Source: Apophysomyces variabilis (Eukaryota > Mucoromycota > Mucoromycetes > Mucorales > Mucoraceae). From it: a stretch of 64,000 bases of DNA. Below are positions 35,801 to 48,028 of this stretch, piece after piece. Below the pieces are notes generated by a model that saw only the letters and a list, made by a program, of their open reading frames with translations, was not told where the DNA came from and did not search any database. The stretch spans positions 277,623-341,622 of the forward strand of contig MZZL01000060.1 of the NCBI GenBank assembly GCA_002749535.1, in the 5' to 3' direction. The stretch's first letter is position 1. The number at the start of each line of letters is the position of its first letter. Made by a program: the position numbers and the translations under genes.

Positions 35801-38800
35801 CAACCAAGCGATATACGACTACCGAAATCAACAGGTAAAGGAAAAAAAACAGCGCCGTTGCATCGCAATGACTTTGTTTCTTCTCAATGAATGATTACAG
35901 TTGAGTTGGATACGGAAAACAGTGTTGTTTTTTTCCCTGTCAATCGTCTATTGCAGTACAGAGAGCAGATACCTGTCACCGTCAAAGTCGGTGTGGAGCA
36001 TGTTCAAATCATGACCACAAGAAAACAAGATCTTTTCTGTGGAAGTACGATAACGAATGATGTTTTCCATATCTCAGATATTGAAGATATTTCGGCTCGA
36101 GGCGGGGATGATGAAGTTGTCTTTAAATCCGCCAAGGACAAACTCCAGGTAGCATTTTCTTTATCCAAACGAGACAGCATGTTACAGGTAAGTTAAAATC
36201 TTTTTGGGAATACAAATATTACTATTGCAAGTGAGAAAGGTTGGACTCATCTCTGTTTCTCTTGGTTTCAGGCGCTTGAACGTGCAAAGCGTTGTTATGA
36301 GATGGCCCAGCCGACAAGGCTGTCGGAACGAACCATTTATCCTAAAGACGTTCCGGGCAGATTACTGAATATGGCACTGTTAAACATTGGTAGCGAGGAT
36401 CCAAATCTGCGTCTGGCTTCGTACCGACTGTTATATTCATTAAGCATGACATTTAATTTTGATGTCAGCAAGCAGTTACTAGATACAAAGGGTAAGAGGC
36501 AAAGAAAATATAACAATGCATAAGGCTGACCTAACAATCTTTATTTTCTCTTAGACTTGTGTGTTCCTGCAAATAGCACCAAGTTTATTGTAGATATTAG
36601 CGCAAAGCTAGCGGAAACGGAGCCCGGATTGACTTTAGAATTCTTGAGCGAATGTTTGGTAGGCTTTGGTAGGTCCAACTGGCATCTTCGCTACTTGTGT
36701 CTCTGTTATATGTCGCCATGGTTGCCGAACTTGGCCATATTTTGCTGCGAATCCATGGAAAAGTTGGCCAAAGCGAAGCAGGTGCTTCGTATGTTGATTG
36801 ATCTGACGACAACCACGACCGATGTAAGTTCTTTGTTGGGGAGGGGAAATCATGGAATATAACTGACGCAATGGGAATCGAAGATGTATCGAATAATCCA
36901 GACAAAAGTGTGGGATGTGATGAGCGAAGTCGATGGTGTCTTGGATCTTGTGATTGAGACGTTTATCGAAGCATCAGCAGAATATGGCATTGGTACTCCC
37001 CAGGCGGAAGCACTGGCGGACACCATCGTTACGCTGGCAAACGCAACCGTGCGCAAGAAACTCGTACTTCGATTGAGAAGGATCCTCCATCGAACCTCCT
37101 TCTCACCCACGCGATGTTTATCTGTTCATACTGCTTGGGTCGAGGTGGCTGTCTTGGTCCGTTTCATCCTGATGTTTTCGTTCAACAGCCATGGACCCGT
37201 ACGTAGCTGTATACCAGAACTCTTCCATATTGTTTCACTTGTCGCCGGTATTGGCCCGACACTTGTTCGAGCCAGTGTGCATGGCATCGTTGTGAATGTG
37301 ATCCAGTCTTTGTGTACCACCATGCCTCTGAATGAAGGGGATACCAAGAAACTGCAACTCCTGTTGTCGGAATTATCAGGATCGAAGTACAGGCTGTTGT
37401 TTGGTTTGTCAAATCCACGTGCCGACGCCTTTACGATAACCCCGGAAACGATGACAGATGATCGTGAGCCTATGCAACTAGCTTCTCTGGAGATGGTTGT
37501 AAGCCGGCTTCTTGAGGTGGTGCAGTATGGATCTGTATCAACAGGTAAGCGCAAATAAAATAGGCAATTGCTTAGTAAAACCAGGATAATGATTGGGAGG
37601 AGGAGGGTTTATGTTTCCGTAGCTTTTTACTGATGCAATATTTCCTCTCTTAGATTTAGCCAACGCATGGAAAACACGATGGATGAGTTTGGTTACAAGC
37701 AGTGTCTTCCAGTTTAATCCTGCAGTGCAGCCACGCATCTTTGTGGTTCTTGGTGTTCTGGGTGATCAGGAAATTGACGATGATCTGCTTTATCAGATCA
37801 TGGTAGCCTTGCGTGGAGCTCTTGCGATTTATACGGAGAATGATTCGACCTTGGTGGTTTCCATCCTGATGTGTTTGCGTAACATTGTCCGTAGTCTTCC
37901 CGGCCATTCCCGGTATACGTTGCAGTTATTTTGGGTTGGTGTGGCACTTGTGGAACTGAACAGTAGTGCCGTCTTCCCCATGGCACTTGAATTTCTGCAA
38001 GCCATCCTTCGTGTGCTCGATGCCAATGATTTCTTTGTGGCAGACACGGCGGCTGATGTGTTACTGGCCGCGCGCGAGAATCTGGGAATGGAGGTGCTGG
38101 ATGCCACCTGCGGGGTGAACTTTAGGACAGATTTCTCCTTTGCCATGGCATGCCTTTTGATGAAAGGCTCACACTTCAGTGAGACGAGGGAGCTAATCTA
38201 TCAGACGTTAAAGACATTTTTGACCATCGAGAGTAAGCATGGTCTATCACCTACACTTGGCTATATTGCAGGACTCTTGCCGATCGCCCAGAAGGATGTC
38301 ACGCTTCAGGATTTAGTATGGGCTGGAGCCAAAGGCAGCTTCTTTGATGTATATGATGTACCGGATGACACATCCGCTTTATTGCTTGTCTCCTTTCTGG
38401 TTGCCCAGTTAAACTTAACCGAATCCGAATCAGATCGTTTGTTCTTGTATGAACTGCTTTCAGAAGCAGCCATGGCCATCCCAGAGACCTTTGCACTAGT
38501 GTAAGTGAGAAAGAGAAGAGAAAGAAAAAGAAGAAGAAAGGCATAGGCTGACTGAGAGATTGGCGTATTTTTCTTCTTTTCAGATATGACAGCCTATTAC
38601 CAAAGATGAATCAAATTGTGATTAACAGTCAACAACAACTCCTATTTGAATCAGTGAAGACCATCCTTGTCACTGCCTGTGCCAATTCTGCATTTAATGA
38701 CACGAGTAGGACCGGTCAAAAAGCAATATTGGAAGAATTAGGATTTAAAGCATTGACAGATGCTACGTTTGGTGCTGCATCTACCAATACCTTACATAAC

Positions 38801-38842
38801 GCAAAACTAGCTAGTGAAATCATATACAAAGTAATCCGGTGA
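29814..38842 (+). CDS. Neurofibromin/IRA-like Ras GTPase-activating protein
   Basis: Large negative regulator of Ras. My model has 17 exons: 29814-29861, 29937-29998, 30088-30089, 30177-30259, 30350-31255, 31313-33490, 33549-33761, 33922-34149, 34209-34639, 34691-35465, 35534-35834, 35901-36187, 36272-36491, 36555-36823, 36884-37544, 37654-38500 and 38584-38842. It totals 7,770 nt, an exact 2,589 codons plus stop. The RasGAP domain has the arginine-finger motif LFRSTSIAT (Arg about residue 1302) and FLRFFCPAIVSPE (about 1413). After it comes a Sec14-like domain (RAVLYFIMRHV, FVYNPNSHLRK) and a PH-like segment, as in NF1. The 2-nt third exon is needed to keep frame between exons 2 and 4 and is the least certain element. 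The exon 5 start could be 3 nt earlier. Ser- and Ala-repeat insertions occur near 32730-32920. Confidence 0.92.
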
Positions 38843-38975
38843 AAACGCTCTTCATCAAATGTACTGCCTTCTTATTATTTTATTTATATAAAAAGAAAGT
38901 TTTTTTTTCTTTGAGGGATGAAGAGTAGGAAAAAGGGGAGAGTAGGTGTTCTTTGGGGAGCAGGTTGGGGGTATA

Positions 38976-39852
38976 TCAGTTTAATTCGGCTTGATCGATT
39001 GCTCTTAATCGTCGCATGATGCGATCCATTTCACTCTTCACTACCGCCATGATTTCTTCGTGTGATTTGGTGGAATCTTCTGAAGCATCCAATTTTTTCT
39101 TCAATTGATCCACTTCTTCTTGAACGCTCTTAATCGTATCAAATTGTCTTTTCTCCATTGCTTCATGTTCTCTTTCCAACAGTTCGATGTCTTCTGTCGG
39201 TACGTCTGCATCGATCCGTGCTTGCACCTCTTGTTGCAGTTTGAGTGCCCGGGCAGAAGTGTCCGCCAATTCTTCATAAGCTTCCATAATCACCGCCTTG
39301 AGTTGATCTTTTTGTGCCTGATAGGATTTCTGGATTCTTAGAATTTCTTCCCGAACCTCACCATACTCCTGTATCGCCGCCTGTTCGAGTTGTTCTTGCT
39401 GTTGTTTGGCGTCTCGAAGTTCATCGTCTAACTCTTTCAAATGGCCCATGCCTTGTCGTGCTGTTTCTATTTCATCTGTGTATTTCTTGACCTGTCCTTC
39501 AAAGAAGAAAGCGGTGGCCTTTGCGTTCTCAGCCTGTCTGTCCTTACGATTGCTCATATCGGTCAACGTCTGTATTTCTGTTTTCAATTTTCGGTTGGTG
39601 CGGCCACTTTCTTGGGCATGAAGTTCGGCTTGTTTGGCCTGTTGTCGAGTCTGATCGAGCTCGAGTCGAAGTTGTTGGAGTTCCCGTTCAGCCTTTGATA
39701 TTTTCTGCTGTAATTCGCCAATGTCTGTTCCTGTGGACCGACTGGATGCACGAGCGGCAACGCCATCTATGACATGATGATATCAGGAACCATTGTTCTT
39801 TCTTTCTATTATTTTTCCTTATTGAGGGTTTACTTTCTTGCTGTTCCGTCAT
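38976..39852 (-). CDS. Coiled-coil protein of unknown function
   Basis: Predicted 269 aa from exons 39852-39834 (MTEQQE plus one base) and 39766-38976, joined by a 67-nt GT-AG intron. From about residue 20 almost to the end it is a continuous coiled coil rich in Glu, Gln, Lys and Ala, with no globular domain, membrane segment or signal peptide. It lies tail-to-tail with the RasGAP gene, 133 bp apart. I do not recognise the family; a cytoskeletal or vesicle-tether role would be a guess. The alternative is that only the second exon is coding, with an internal start. The intron is supported by a good donor, a good acceptor and frame continuity. Confidence 0.75.
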
Positions 39853-40093
39853 GAAGGAAAACTGAAAATAGGATCAAATGAAGGGATCGAGATGAACAAA
39901 AAAAAAGAGAGAGAGAAAGACAACTCCGTTTGGCAAGGACCGATCAAGGAAAAAAAAGCACTCCCCTTCTTCCCCTAAAAAGGACAAAGCTTGTCTGTTC
40001 GGACACTCGAAAACCAAACGAGTCACGATGGTTCAGCCATCATTGAACCCCACCGCTTGTAAAAAAGAAAAAGAAACCTGATGGTTAAGCCTT
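39853..40093. other. Intergenic, purine-rich
   Basis: A/G-rich 5' flank of the coiled-coil gene (C/T-rich in the sense of that gene). No gene is seen. Confidence 0.5.
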
Positions 40094-40327
40094 TTATATA
40101 ATACACGATCCACATATACGAATTCCATCCAGAAAAGAAAACAAAAGACCATCACGTTCGTAAGCTAACTTCCTCTTTTCTTTTACTATAAAGCTTGCGT
40201 CTTTTAGTGCCCGAGATACAGCTCTCATAGAAAGGTTCGTAAACAAAGAAATCGGCACAGTTATCTCCTCTCGAGTAATTTCTGCGCGCAAAAACGTTTT
40301 ACCGGTATTACAACCAGTTACTTGCAA
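40094..40327 (-). mobile_element. Possible Tc1-like transposase N-terminal relic
   Basis: A 77-codon minus-strand frame contains ITVPISLFTNLSMRAVSRAL followed by KDASFIVKEKRK. It resembles the second helix-turn-helix of Tc1/Tc3-family transposases (a T-V-x-R-x-L-x-x-x-G-like step, then a basic stretch). The frame then loses similarity. Evidence is by-eye only, supported by a clearer transposase relic 1.4 kb away. Confidence 0.4.
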
Positions 40328-41479
40328 GCTGGTTCGACCGTAGTACTATCCAGTTGATATATAGAAGTCTTTAGTTAGGAGAAAAGAGTACATCCAGCAA
40401 TGAATTAGAGGAATAGATTCTTCTTAGATATTTCTCTGATGCTTTCCAACAAGGCCCAAAGGGTCGAGTTGCTCTCAGCAGCAATTTGGTAGGTGGGTCA
40501 ATCTTGATGTGTGGGTCAAGAAAGTTGAGCTGCAATAAGTGGGTAGAAGAATATTAAGAAGATCATTAAATAGGCATTCGTGTAAAAATTTCAGCAGTAG
40601 TTAGAAGGGTCAAGTGTTTTCCAAAGTGCAGCGAGTAGTTGAATATATTGTCTGATTGATCTCCACCCGTTTTATATACGATAAAAATGCTCAATGATAG
40701 GATCCTTATATAGAGGATTATTGCTTTGTTCCTAGAGACATGTACCTTCAGTGAACACTGTCAATTTATCTCTATTTCTTACATATTCTATTGCCAACAG
40801 AAGTAACCATTCCTATGCTAACTTTGTCATTCGCTCTGTAATTTTCTAACGTAACATCAAGGTCCAGAAGCTATGTTATACGAGGCAGGTACCTAGGCTT
40901 CAAACATTCATTCTACTCTTCTTTTGCCTATCAGAAATTGTTGCCCACAAGCGATACTGGCTTATTTACGTTCTTATGTCTCCAGATCGTCTTTAGCGTT
41001 TTAGACTATTTATCTTACTTGGTGCATCTTTATTTCCCAACACCATATCTATCAGTCACTTAGGTACACCTCTTGAATATCTTACACTGAAATGAGGACT
41101 TCATTTTCAGCAATATTTTCTGTTACGGTAAACGTATGCTAAAAATGGCCACAAATCCATTTACTGCAGCTGCGCGCGGCTGTAACGGAAGGAGCGAAGC
41201 GAGTGCAGAAGGACTAGTAGTCCATATACTGTGTTCTTCCTATTTGTCTGCGCGTTTCTATTTTTCATCTGCGAACTAAAGATTCAAGTTCTTGTGGAAT
41301 CCAAAAAATGCTTTTGCATGATTGGATGAAAATATTTGCGGTCAGACTACCCTTCTTTGCGCACAGTCGTGTCCATGTTCACTATTTACTGAGATAGTTT
41401 ATTTCAAACCACAGCAAGATGAGTCTATTTAAAGAAGTGGTTCTCTATTTTTTTTGCATCTAACGAAAAAGCTCTCAGA
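40328..41479. other. Intergenic region between transposase relics
   Basis: AT-rich and without a supportable gene. It may be internal or flanking sequence of old transposons. Confidence 0.45.
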
Positions 41480-41760
41480 GTGTCTGATCTATTCTTGACA
41501 GTCTAAGCGCTTTACTTTTCGCGCTGCTTGAACAATACGCTCTTAAAAGTTATCGTCAACTTGTAAGGGCTCCCTTCTTACCCCAGCTTTCACTTTGGCT
41601 CAAAACTCTTCTATTGCGTTGAGAAAGCGAGAGTAGAGAGGATAGAGACATTTGTATCCTCCTTCTTGGACCAACTGCTTAACCTTGACTGGTGTATGGA
41701 TGGGTACATTATCTATGACAAGATACTAAGCGTTCATTCCGTCGCAATCCAATCTTTTGT
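41480..41760 (-). mobile_element. Decayed Tc1/mariner-like transposase (C-terminal catalytic part)
   Basis: The minus strand reads YLVIDNVPIHTPVKVKQLV, then GGYKCLYPLYSRFLNAIEEF, stop, AKVKAGVRREPL. These match the second catalytic Asp block (V-x-D-N-x-P-I-H) and the Tyr-Ser/Pro-Glu block (F-L-N-x-I-E) of DDE Tc1/mariner transposases. In-frame stops occur before YLVID, where Trp is expected after IEEF, and further downstream. The remaining domain is absent or too diverged, so this is a dead element. It belongs to the same broad superfamily as the relic at 20.3-20.9 kb. Confidence 0.75.
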
Positions 41761-42981
41761 GATTGCCTAATAGACAATGTTTAAGATACAATAGAAGAAA
41801 AAAAGAACATAACTACATGCAGGGAATATCAAAGTGGAATGTAAGGCAATACAATTGAGCAGACCGGAACTGGGTACCATTGCCCTGACAGCTTCTGATC
41901 CCATAACTGACAGACGCGGATATGATAGCATCAATGACGTATGGAAAGGAGCGAAGAGGGTTTATTTTATCTATAGATGTTCCATTCTGTTCAAGACCTT
42001 CTGTCAGACTGAGTCCATTTTTACTCTTGGGAGAATTGTTGTCTTATCTCTGAATTGTTGTCATCTATAAGACATCCATCGAATTTCTTATCCATGACTG
42101 TGATTTTTGGTTTCAGCAATCCTTACTATTTAAACGCGAAGAAGCAACATCTTTTCAATTCTTTGGCTCTGTTCTCCAGAACATTCCCGGCATGTACTTG
42201 ACATTGATTATATGTACAGAATGACTGATGTCCCTCTTCTGTATCCTTTAGCCTACATGGCATCTGTCCCGAACAACCTTGGTTGTGTGAGTAAGCTCCG
42301 TGTACTCCACTTGGTAAGTGAAAAAGAAATCTTGTCTGTTTATGCACAGTGTTATTCATTATCTTCTGCTTCCAAGTCGTTGCCAGGTGTTGCATCGCTT
42401 CAGGTCCTCTGCAGTGCGTTATCTTTCAACCGGCCACTCATAGAAGCCGCTGTCTCTCTCTCGCCGCCCCCACCGGCACAGGTGCGGGGCCGGCCCCTGC
42501 CTTTGGACAGGATTACCTTTTGGGGGTAAGTCAAAAGAAAAAAGATGTCAAGCTATCCTTCCATTTACTAACCATGAACATTCTTTTACGCTGCTCGAAT
42601 GAATTTTGTGTCCACGGAAGGACCAAGTTGAGGTAAGTAAAATATATTTCCCGCATAATCCACTTACTAATAACGCTTATTTATATAACCTTTAGCATAA
42701 ACTTGATCCTTGCATGGAAGCAAACTTTATTTAGAGTAGCATAAAGAAATGTTCAATAAATAGTATACTCTTCTGATGGCCCTATTCTTAATTTACTTAG
42801 TTAAATTCTTACTCCACTCGGTTACACCCATCTGTCCGAGGCGAACCTGGCCAAGCCCAATCGTCGATATCCCCTGAGGTCAAAAAATACCAAGTCACCA
42901 TTTACCAGTCCCCCCATTGCTTTTTGCCAGCTTTCTCTTTTTTCATTCCATTCTATTGAAACATATACCTTTTTCTCCGTT
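41761..42981. other. Intergenic region with a GC-rich patch
   Basis: No gene is supported. A patch at about 42455-42520 is much richer in G and C than its surroundings and contains a frame reading AAPTGTGAGPAPAFGQ. It ends at a GTAAGT string near 42527. It could be an exon remnant but has no partner I can find. Confidence 0.4.
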
Positions 42982-43209
42982 ATGAACCGAAAACCTGAAG
43001 TTCTCCCACTGAATGTAAAGTTGGAATCGACTATGGATACTACAATCGCAGGGGCAACCACATTTCTGGACAAATTCTTGCACGACGGCGTGGCCATTCA
43101 CGCTGCCAACAACACAGTAGCCGCCCAACTGCATCAATTGCATCAAGGTCTGAAGGACGAAAGAAAGCGAAAGAAAGCACAACCTGTATCCGAATCCAAA
43201 GAAGCTTAA
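42982..43209 (+). CDS. Small hypothetical protein (75 aa)
   Basis: A single open frame of 75 codons with a good start context. The first half is neutral (PLNVKLESTMDTTIAGATTF), a helical segment follows, and the C-terminus is basic (DERKRKKAQP). No family is recognised. Coding character is suggested by amphipathic helix potential and balanced codon use, which differs from the low-complexity frames around it. It could also be the last exon of a longer gene. Moderate to low confidence. Confidence 0.45.
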   Translation: MNRKPEVLPLNVKLESTMDTTIAGATTFLDKFLHDGVAIHAANNTVAAQLHQLHQGLKDERKRKKAQPVSESKEA

Positions 43210-43717
43210 ATACATACGGCAATCAAGAATTTTTCATCCCAACAACAAAAAGAAATCATTGTGAATTTCCGGAATAATGTATCCCAACACATACACACAT
43301 AAAATCATTAACTCAATAAACATAACCATTTTGAAACGTATAATAGAGTATCACTACTGTGTGAATAGCGTTGCACTTGGATGTATGGAAATCAGTACGA
43401 AGAGTGGACTGTGGGTTTTCTTTGTCTTTGAGCTTGCCTATTACATACTCTCAAAACATTTCATCTCTTTTTATAACAGAAAATAAATCTATTGTTTTTT
43501 CAAAAAGCCGAAGGCTCTAATAACGGCCTGATCAATCAGTATTATACCTTTAAAGAGTTAGCTTACCATAATACAGAATGCCGCAGTATGATCCACTTAT
43601 GTGACAGATGGCTCACTCAGAATATCGTGACTGCCCCACCATCAGTTTGCTTGATGGCAGTGGTTAAAAAAAAGGGCGTCGAGTTGATCTCGATTTCGCC
43701 TTCCTCAAAACATAAAA
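43210..43717. other. Intergenic, FIP1 promoter side
   Basis: No gene is seen; short frames at 43277-43486 and 43492-43746 have no support. Confidence 0.5.
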
Positions 43718-45173
43718 ATGACCCATCAGCCAGTAGACGAGGATGAAGTAGACGAATTTCTATACGGCCCTTCGAATCCAGATGAACAACTTCGAGGCAG
43801 CGTGAGCAATTACACAATTCAAGCAGATAATAATCAGCCCAAGGGTAATTGATTGTTGCGGCAGCTCCGATTTTCTTTCAACTGAACCCTCGATCAAACA
43901 AACCTCGTTAGATGCTGCCCAAGAAGAAGATGAAGAACTTTACCAATTATACCGTGGAAGTGCTGCCAATGAGTAAGTCTCGGCATCTTAAGTAAGCCCT
44001 ATTTAATCAAGCATGCATTCTATAGGACGCAGGAGATTATAAAGTAAGCTTCGCAATCATGCGCGCCTTGTGGGTGAATCAAAAACAAGATAATAACATG
44101 TGCGCTTCTTTTTCACTTTTCTGATCAAAAGGCAAGACAATGAAGAAACACAAGGAAAATCAGAAGACGATAGAGATCAAAACGCAGAAGAAGAAAAGCG
44201 TGAAGACGAAGAAGCAGAAGAAGACAGTGATGATGTAATTGTTCTATTATGAAAAACTACAGAAGAAGAGTGTGTAACTGCTTACACATGCGTTTTATTT
44301 TAGGATTTGGAGATTATACTGGAAGCAGATGAATTAGAAACAACCGCAGAACCATCAAGGTAAAAAGAAAGGAAAAGGAGGAGGATAGCAATGAAGAAAA
44401 CTGAATGGTGAACTCTATTTCTTTTCCCAAAAACAAAGTCAAGGACCTGCAGCTGGCAGTGATACGAAAACAACGGGCACTACCAATTCACTTGTCAACA
44501 TCAAACCAGGTCAACAAGCAAAGGCATCCACAGCGCCGCAACCTCAAACATCGAGTACTTCGGCACCTGCAACAACAGGTGGTATCGTCTTGGACGCTGT
44601 AGGCGAATTGAATGGGCAACCCATTACGGAAGTCGATCTAGATTCGGTTGAAGATAAACCATGGAGAAAACCTGGTGCAGATATTACGGATTATTTCAAT
44701 TATGGATTTAATGAAGTGACCTGGCGTGCCTATTGTGCCAAACAGAAAATGTTACGCGAAAACAAAAAGGTAAAAGTAATCGTTATTCGCTCTTCTTTTC
44801 TAGTGGCGCTAATGTTTGGATGCAGATGATGGGTGATATGGATATGGCAGACTTTATGTCGATGGGAATGATGATGCCTTCTGGGATGATGGATGTACCC
44901 ATGGCAATGGGAGGTTTACCTAACCCAATGATGGGAATGCCTATGGGTATGCCGCCGGCGCCTCCAGTGGGCATGGGCTCTTCTGCACCAAGTGGCCAAA
45001 TGTTCCCACCTGATATACCTGGAGGACCCATGGGTATGCCTTTCTTCAACCCGAACATGGCACCTTCTCCCGGTGGAGGACCATCCAATATGGGATTTGA
45101 TAATGATTTCCGTGGAAATGGAAGGCCACAGAAAAGAATGCGAGCAAGTGGAAGTCCAAGGGCCGACTGGTAG
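43718..45173 (+). CDS. FIP1: Pre-mRNA polyadenylation factor Fip1
   Basis: Subunit of the nuclear cleavage/polyadenylation factor that tethers poly(A) polymerase. Seven exons (43718-43844, 43912-43972, 44026-44043, 44132-44234, 44304-44359, 44439-44769, 44826-45173) encode 347 aa. The N-terminus is acidic ([11 protein letters not shown]), followed by Glu/Asp-rich low complexity and [10 protein letters not shown], typical of the region before the Fip1 motif. The Fip1 domain is at about residues 195-222: [20 protein letters not shown] and then TWRAYC. The C-terminus is Met/Gly/Pro-rich with an arginine-rich end ([13 protein letters not shown]). Exon 3 is only 18 nt, but phase and splice sites fit. 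The gene is tail-to-tail with the golgin. Confidence 0.93.
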
Positions 45174-45485
45174 ATCGTGTTTCTCCTTCACTCCCTCTCA
45201 CTCCCTCTCACCCTCACTCTTACTCTCTACCTCTCGCTCTGTGTGTATGTTTACTCATATATCATCCGGATCTCTTCCCGTCCCCTTTTTCTCAATCACT
45301 CTTTTTCTTTCTATTTGGTTTTCCTTTTGTTTTTCTTCTTCCTCCTACCTTCCAAGAGTATATGGTACATAAAGGTTGTCTTTTTTTCTTTCTTTTTCTC
45401 TATCCTAAAGACTATGGATTGTTTTGAAGCTTGTCTGATGTTGATGATGCGGATAAGGTCGATGGTCTATGAGTACTTGACTCCT
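45174..45485. repeat. C/T-rich low-complexity 3' flank
   Basis: Downstream of the FIP1 stop is a run of imperfect CTCACTCC/CTCTCAC units (45185-45240), then T/C-rich sequence to about 45400. It is probably the 3' UTR and the convergent spacer between FIP1 and the golgin gene. Confidence 0.6.
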
Positions 45486-47949
45486 TCAGCAAAAAGGATA
45501 TCCACGCATCCGTAAAGGACTTGGATCGTAAATTAAGTATGCCATTTTCTCCGGTACCAAATCATTTACCTCTTTTGAATCTTCCTCTGGTTGTGGACTT
45601 TGCCATCCAGTCGCTGACGGGGATGATCGCTGGCTAGACTTGTTGCTGCTACGTATAAGGCCGATTTGTTCTCTTTGTTCGTCCGTCAATTGTAACACAC
45701 TTGCAATAATGGTAAGGATATCGTATCTTTTGCGCTCACCCCTTGGTGCAAGGAAAAACCCGACCAGCAGATTGGTGATTAACTGTCTGTTTGAAAATAG
45801 CCCTCCGTATTAGCAAACAAAGATGGTATGTGTTTATCCCCGTTTGCATTCATCCGTTACCTATCTACGTTATTTTCACTCGATTCCTCTTTGAGCCGTC
45901 GCATCGCTTCCACCAGATGTTCATTTAAAATGATGGCTGTGGATCATCTAGGATTAAACCACGCTCTTTGCGTCGTATTGTTCGATTTACCTTCATGACG
46001 AAGCTTTCCAATAAGCAGATTCTTTTCCTTAATCTCCCTTTCATATTGCTGTGCCTTGGCTACGTCTCGCTGATACTGCTCTAAGGACGCCTAAGGGAAA
46101 GTTAGGTAAAACCTATACCCACATGAACCAAAAGAACAAAGAGTAATTCTTTGTCCCTTTTTAAATTTCTTTACCTCGGCAACTCGCGCCCGCTCTTGGT
46201 ATTCTGACCATGATTTTTTTGCTACTTCCAGTTGGCGCTCGATGTGCTCAACAGCTGCACGGATCTCTGCATCCTTGGCTAAACGGATGGGAAAAGAAAA
46301 AAAGATTCGTGTCAATGAACTACAAGGATGTTTCGCGTATGAACTTTACTGGCTTGAAATTCTTCCAACACCGTCTGCAAGTTGGCTAAACTGGCGCGTT
46401 CCGATTCCTTCTCTTCTTGTTCTTCCTGAAGACGCGTCTGTAATCGTCGTAACTCAGATTGTGTGCTGTCCGCTTGCTCTTCTAATTGACTACGTCGTGC
46501 ATCCATCTGCATCGCCATCATTTCTACTTCTTCCCGTTCTCTTTGCACTTTCTCAAGTCGCATCTGTAACTGCGATATGTCTCGCTCTTTTTGCGCAAGT
46601 ATCTGCCCCATTTCTTCATCACGCGTTAATAGGTCTCTACGTAGATGCTCCAATTCTTGTTGTGTAGTCTCCAATTCCATAGTGAGTTCAGCGTTTCTTA
46701 AACGTAGTTGTTTATCTGCTTCCAGTCGAGGTGCCAACGTATTTTTTATATGTGCTAGTTTATCTAATAACGACTGATGCTCTTGTTTCAATGCTGAAAT
46801 TTTAAGCTCGCTTTCCTCGCTGATACGTTTTGCTGATTCCTCGCACTCGTTTAGCCGTCTCTCCAATTCTTCTTTGTCGGTGGTTAATTTATCATTTTGT
46901 TCCATCATTTCATTGTTCGAAAGCTGTAATTGGGTAATCTGTCGCTTAAGATCTAGTAACATTCTATGTATATATGTATGAAGATCCTCGTTGTAAATCT
47001 CATCTACCTTTTTGCGCATTTTCCGCCAGCGATGCATTCTCGGTTTTCATTTCCGCTAAACTTAAAGCCTGTTGTTGTAAATGACCACGCAGATTCTCCA
47101 ACGTACGTAACAATCCAGGTGGGAGAGAGCTATTCAATGATGCATTCTCGGGATCCGTCACGATATTCTTCAGGCTTTCATCTACTGTGTCGATATCACA
47201 GCTGTTAGACACGACATTTTCGGTTGAACTTCCTGAAAAAAGAAAGCAAAAGACGTAACATGTCAGCGAACCCTATATTCTTTTCTCTCAGGTACCTTGA
47301 ATTTTTAGCTGCTCGATTTGCAATTTCAAAGCGGCGATGGTGTCGCTCTTGTCACCTTAAAACAAAAATCGAAACTATCTTGTCAATGCAATCTCTGCAA
47401 ACCTATTCGTCGGTTCAGCCTTACTTTGAGCCGTCTGCTCTTGAAGACGAACTTTGACGTTTTCAAAGTATTGTTTCAGTTGTGCCGGGTTCGACACGTC
47501 TATTGTCACAGGTTCCTTAAAGTACTCTTGAAGTAATGATACAAGCTCTGTCTTGGTCTGGTTGGCTGTATCTAAATCTTTCTTTCTTGTTTCCTCAAGA
47601 TCTTTTCTCTGCTTTTCTTCCGTCGCTATTCGCTTCTTTAAGGAGGCGTTTTCCTGGGTCAACGTTTTCAGATGATTGCCCGCTTGTGCTAATTTGGCAC
47701 GAAGTTCCGATCGCTCTTGCTGCCAAGCATCTTTTGCACAAACCTAAACGTGTCAGACTAAAAACCAGACAGACCAACGAACTAATTTGTCAATGCCGTA
47801 CCTCCTGACATCGTGAGATCTGGTTAGGAACAAAAAGAGCACTCGTTACGTGCCCCAAGTGTTACTTCGGAGATACACGAATTGAGCGGACCGGACTCCA
47901 CTTCAGCTAGTTTGACCCAAGATGTTGGATTTTCCCCTTCGCGCACCAT
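45486..47949 (-). CDS. GRIP-domain golgin (Imh1/golgin-97-like)
   Basis: Trans-Golgi coiled-coil tether recruited by Arl1 through its GRIP domain. Exons on the minus strand are 47949-47866, 47819-47802, 47743-47425, 47355-47296, 47232-47008, 46952-46350, 46278-46175, 46090-45991, 45936-45861 and 45786-45486, giving 629 aa. Almost all of it is coiled coil. Near the C-terminus KLRHEAIILNEHLVEAMRRL precedes the GRIP domain QLITNLLVGFFLAPRGERKR and ILTIIASVLQLTDEQREQI, where the family expects Y/F-x-x-N-x-x-x-x-F and V-L-x-L-x-x-E-E. The eight downstream exons join cleanly. The first two (starting MVREGENPTSWVKL, plus an 18-nt exon after a 46-nt intron) are in phase but have no homology I can name, so the N-terminus may be wrong. 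Confidence 0.85.
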
Positions 47950-48028
47950 ATGTGTTATCCATCGAACTAAGTAAAACTACTACAGGCTTTTTCACTTGAT
48001 AGAAAGAAGAAATTTCTCAGTATACAGT

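Noticed and set aside
37126..37554. 142-codon minus frame inside the RasGAP gene
   Set aside because: Antisense to a conserved exon with correct splice sites.
46242..46667. 141-codon plus frame in the golgin region
   Set aside because: Antisense to the coiled-coil exon of the golgin, whose exons join in frame and carry a GRIP domain.
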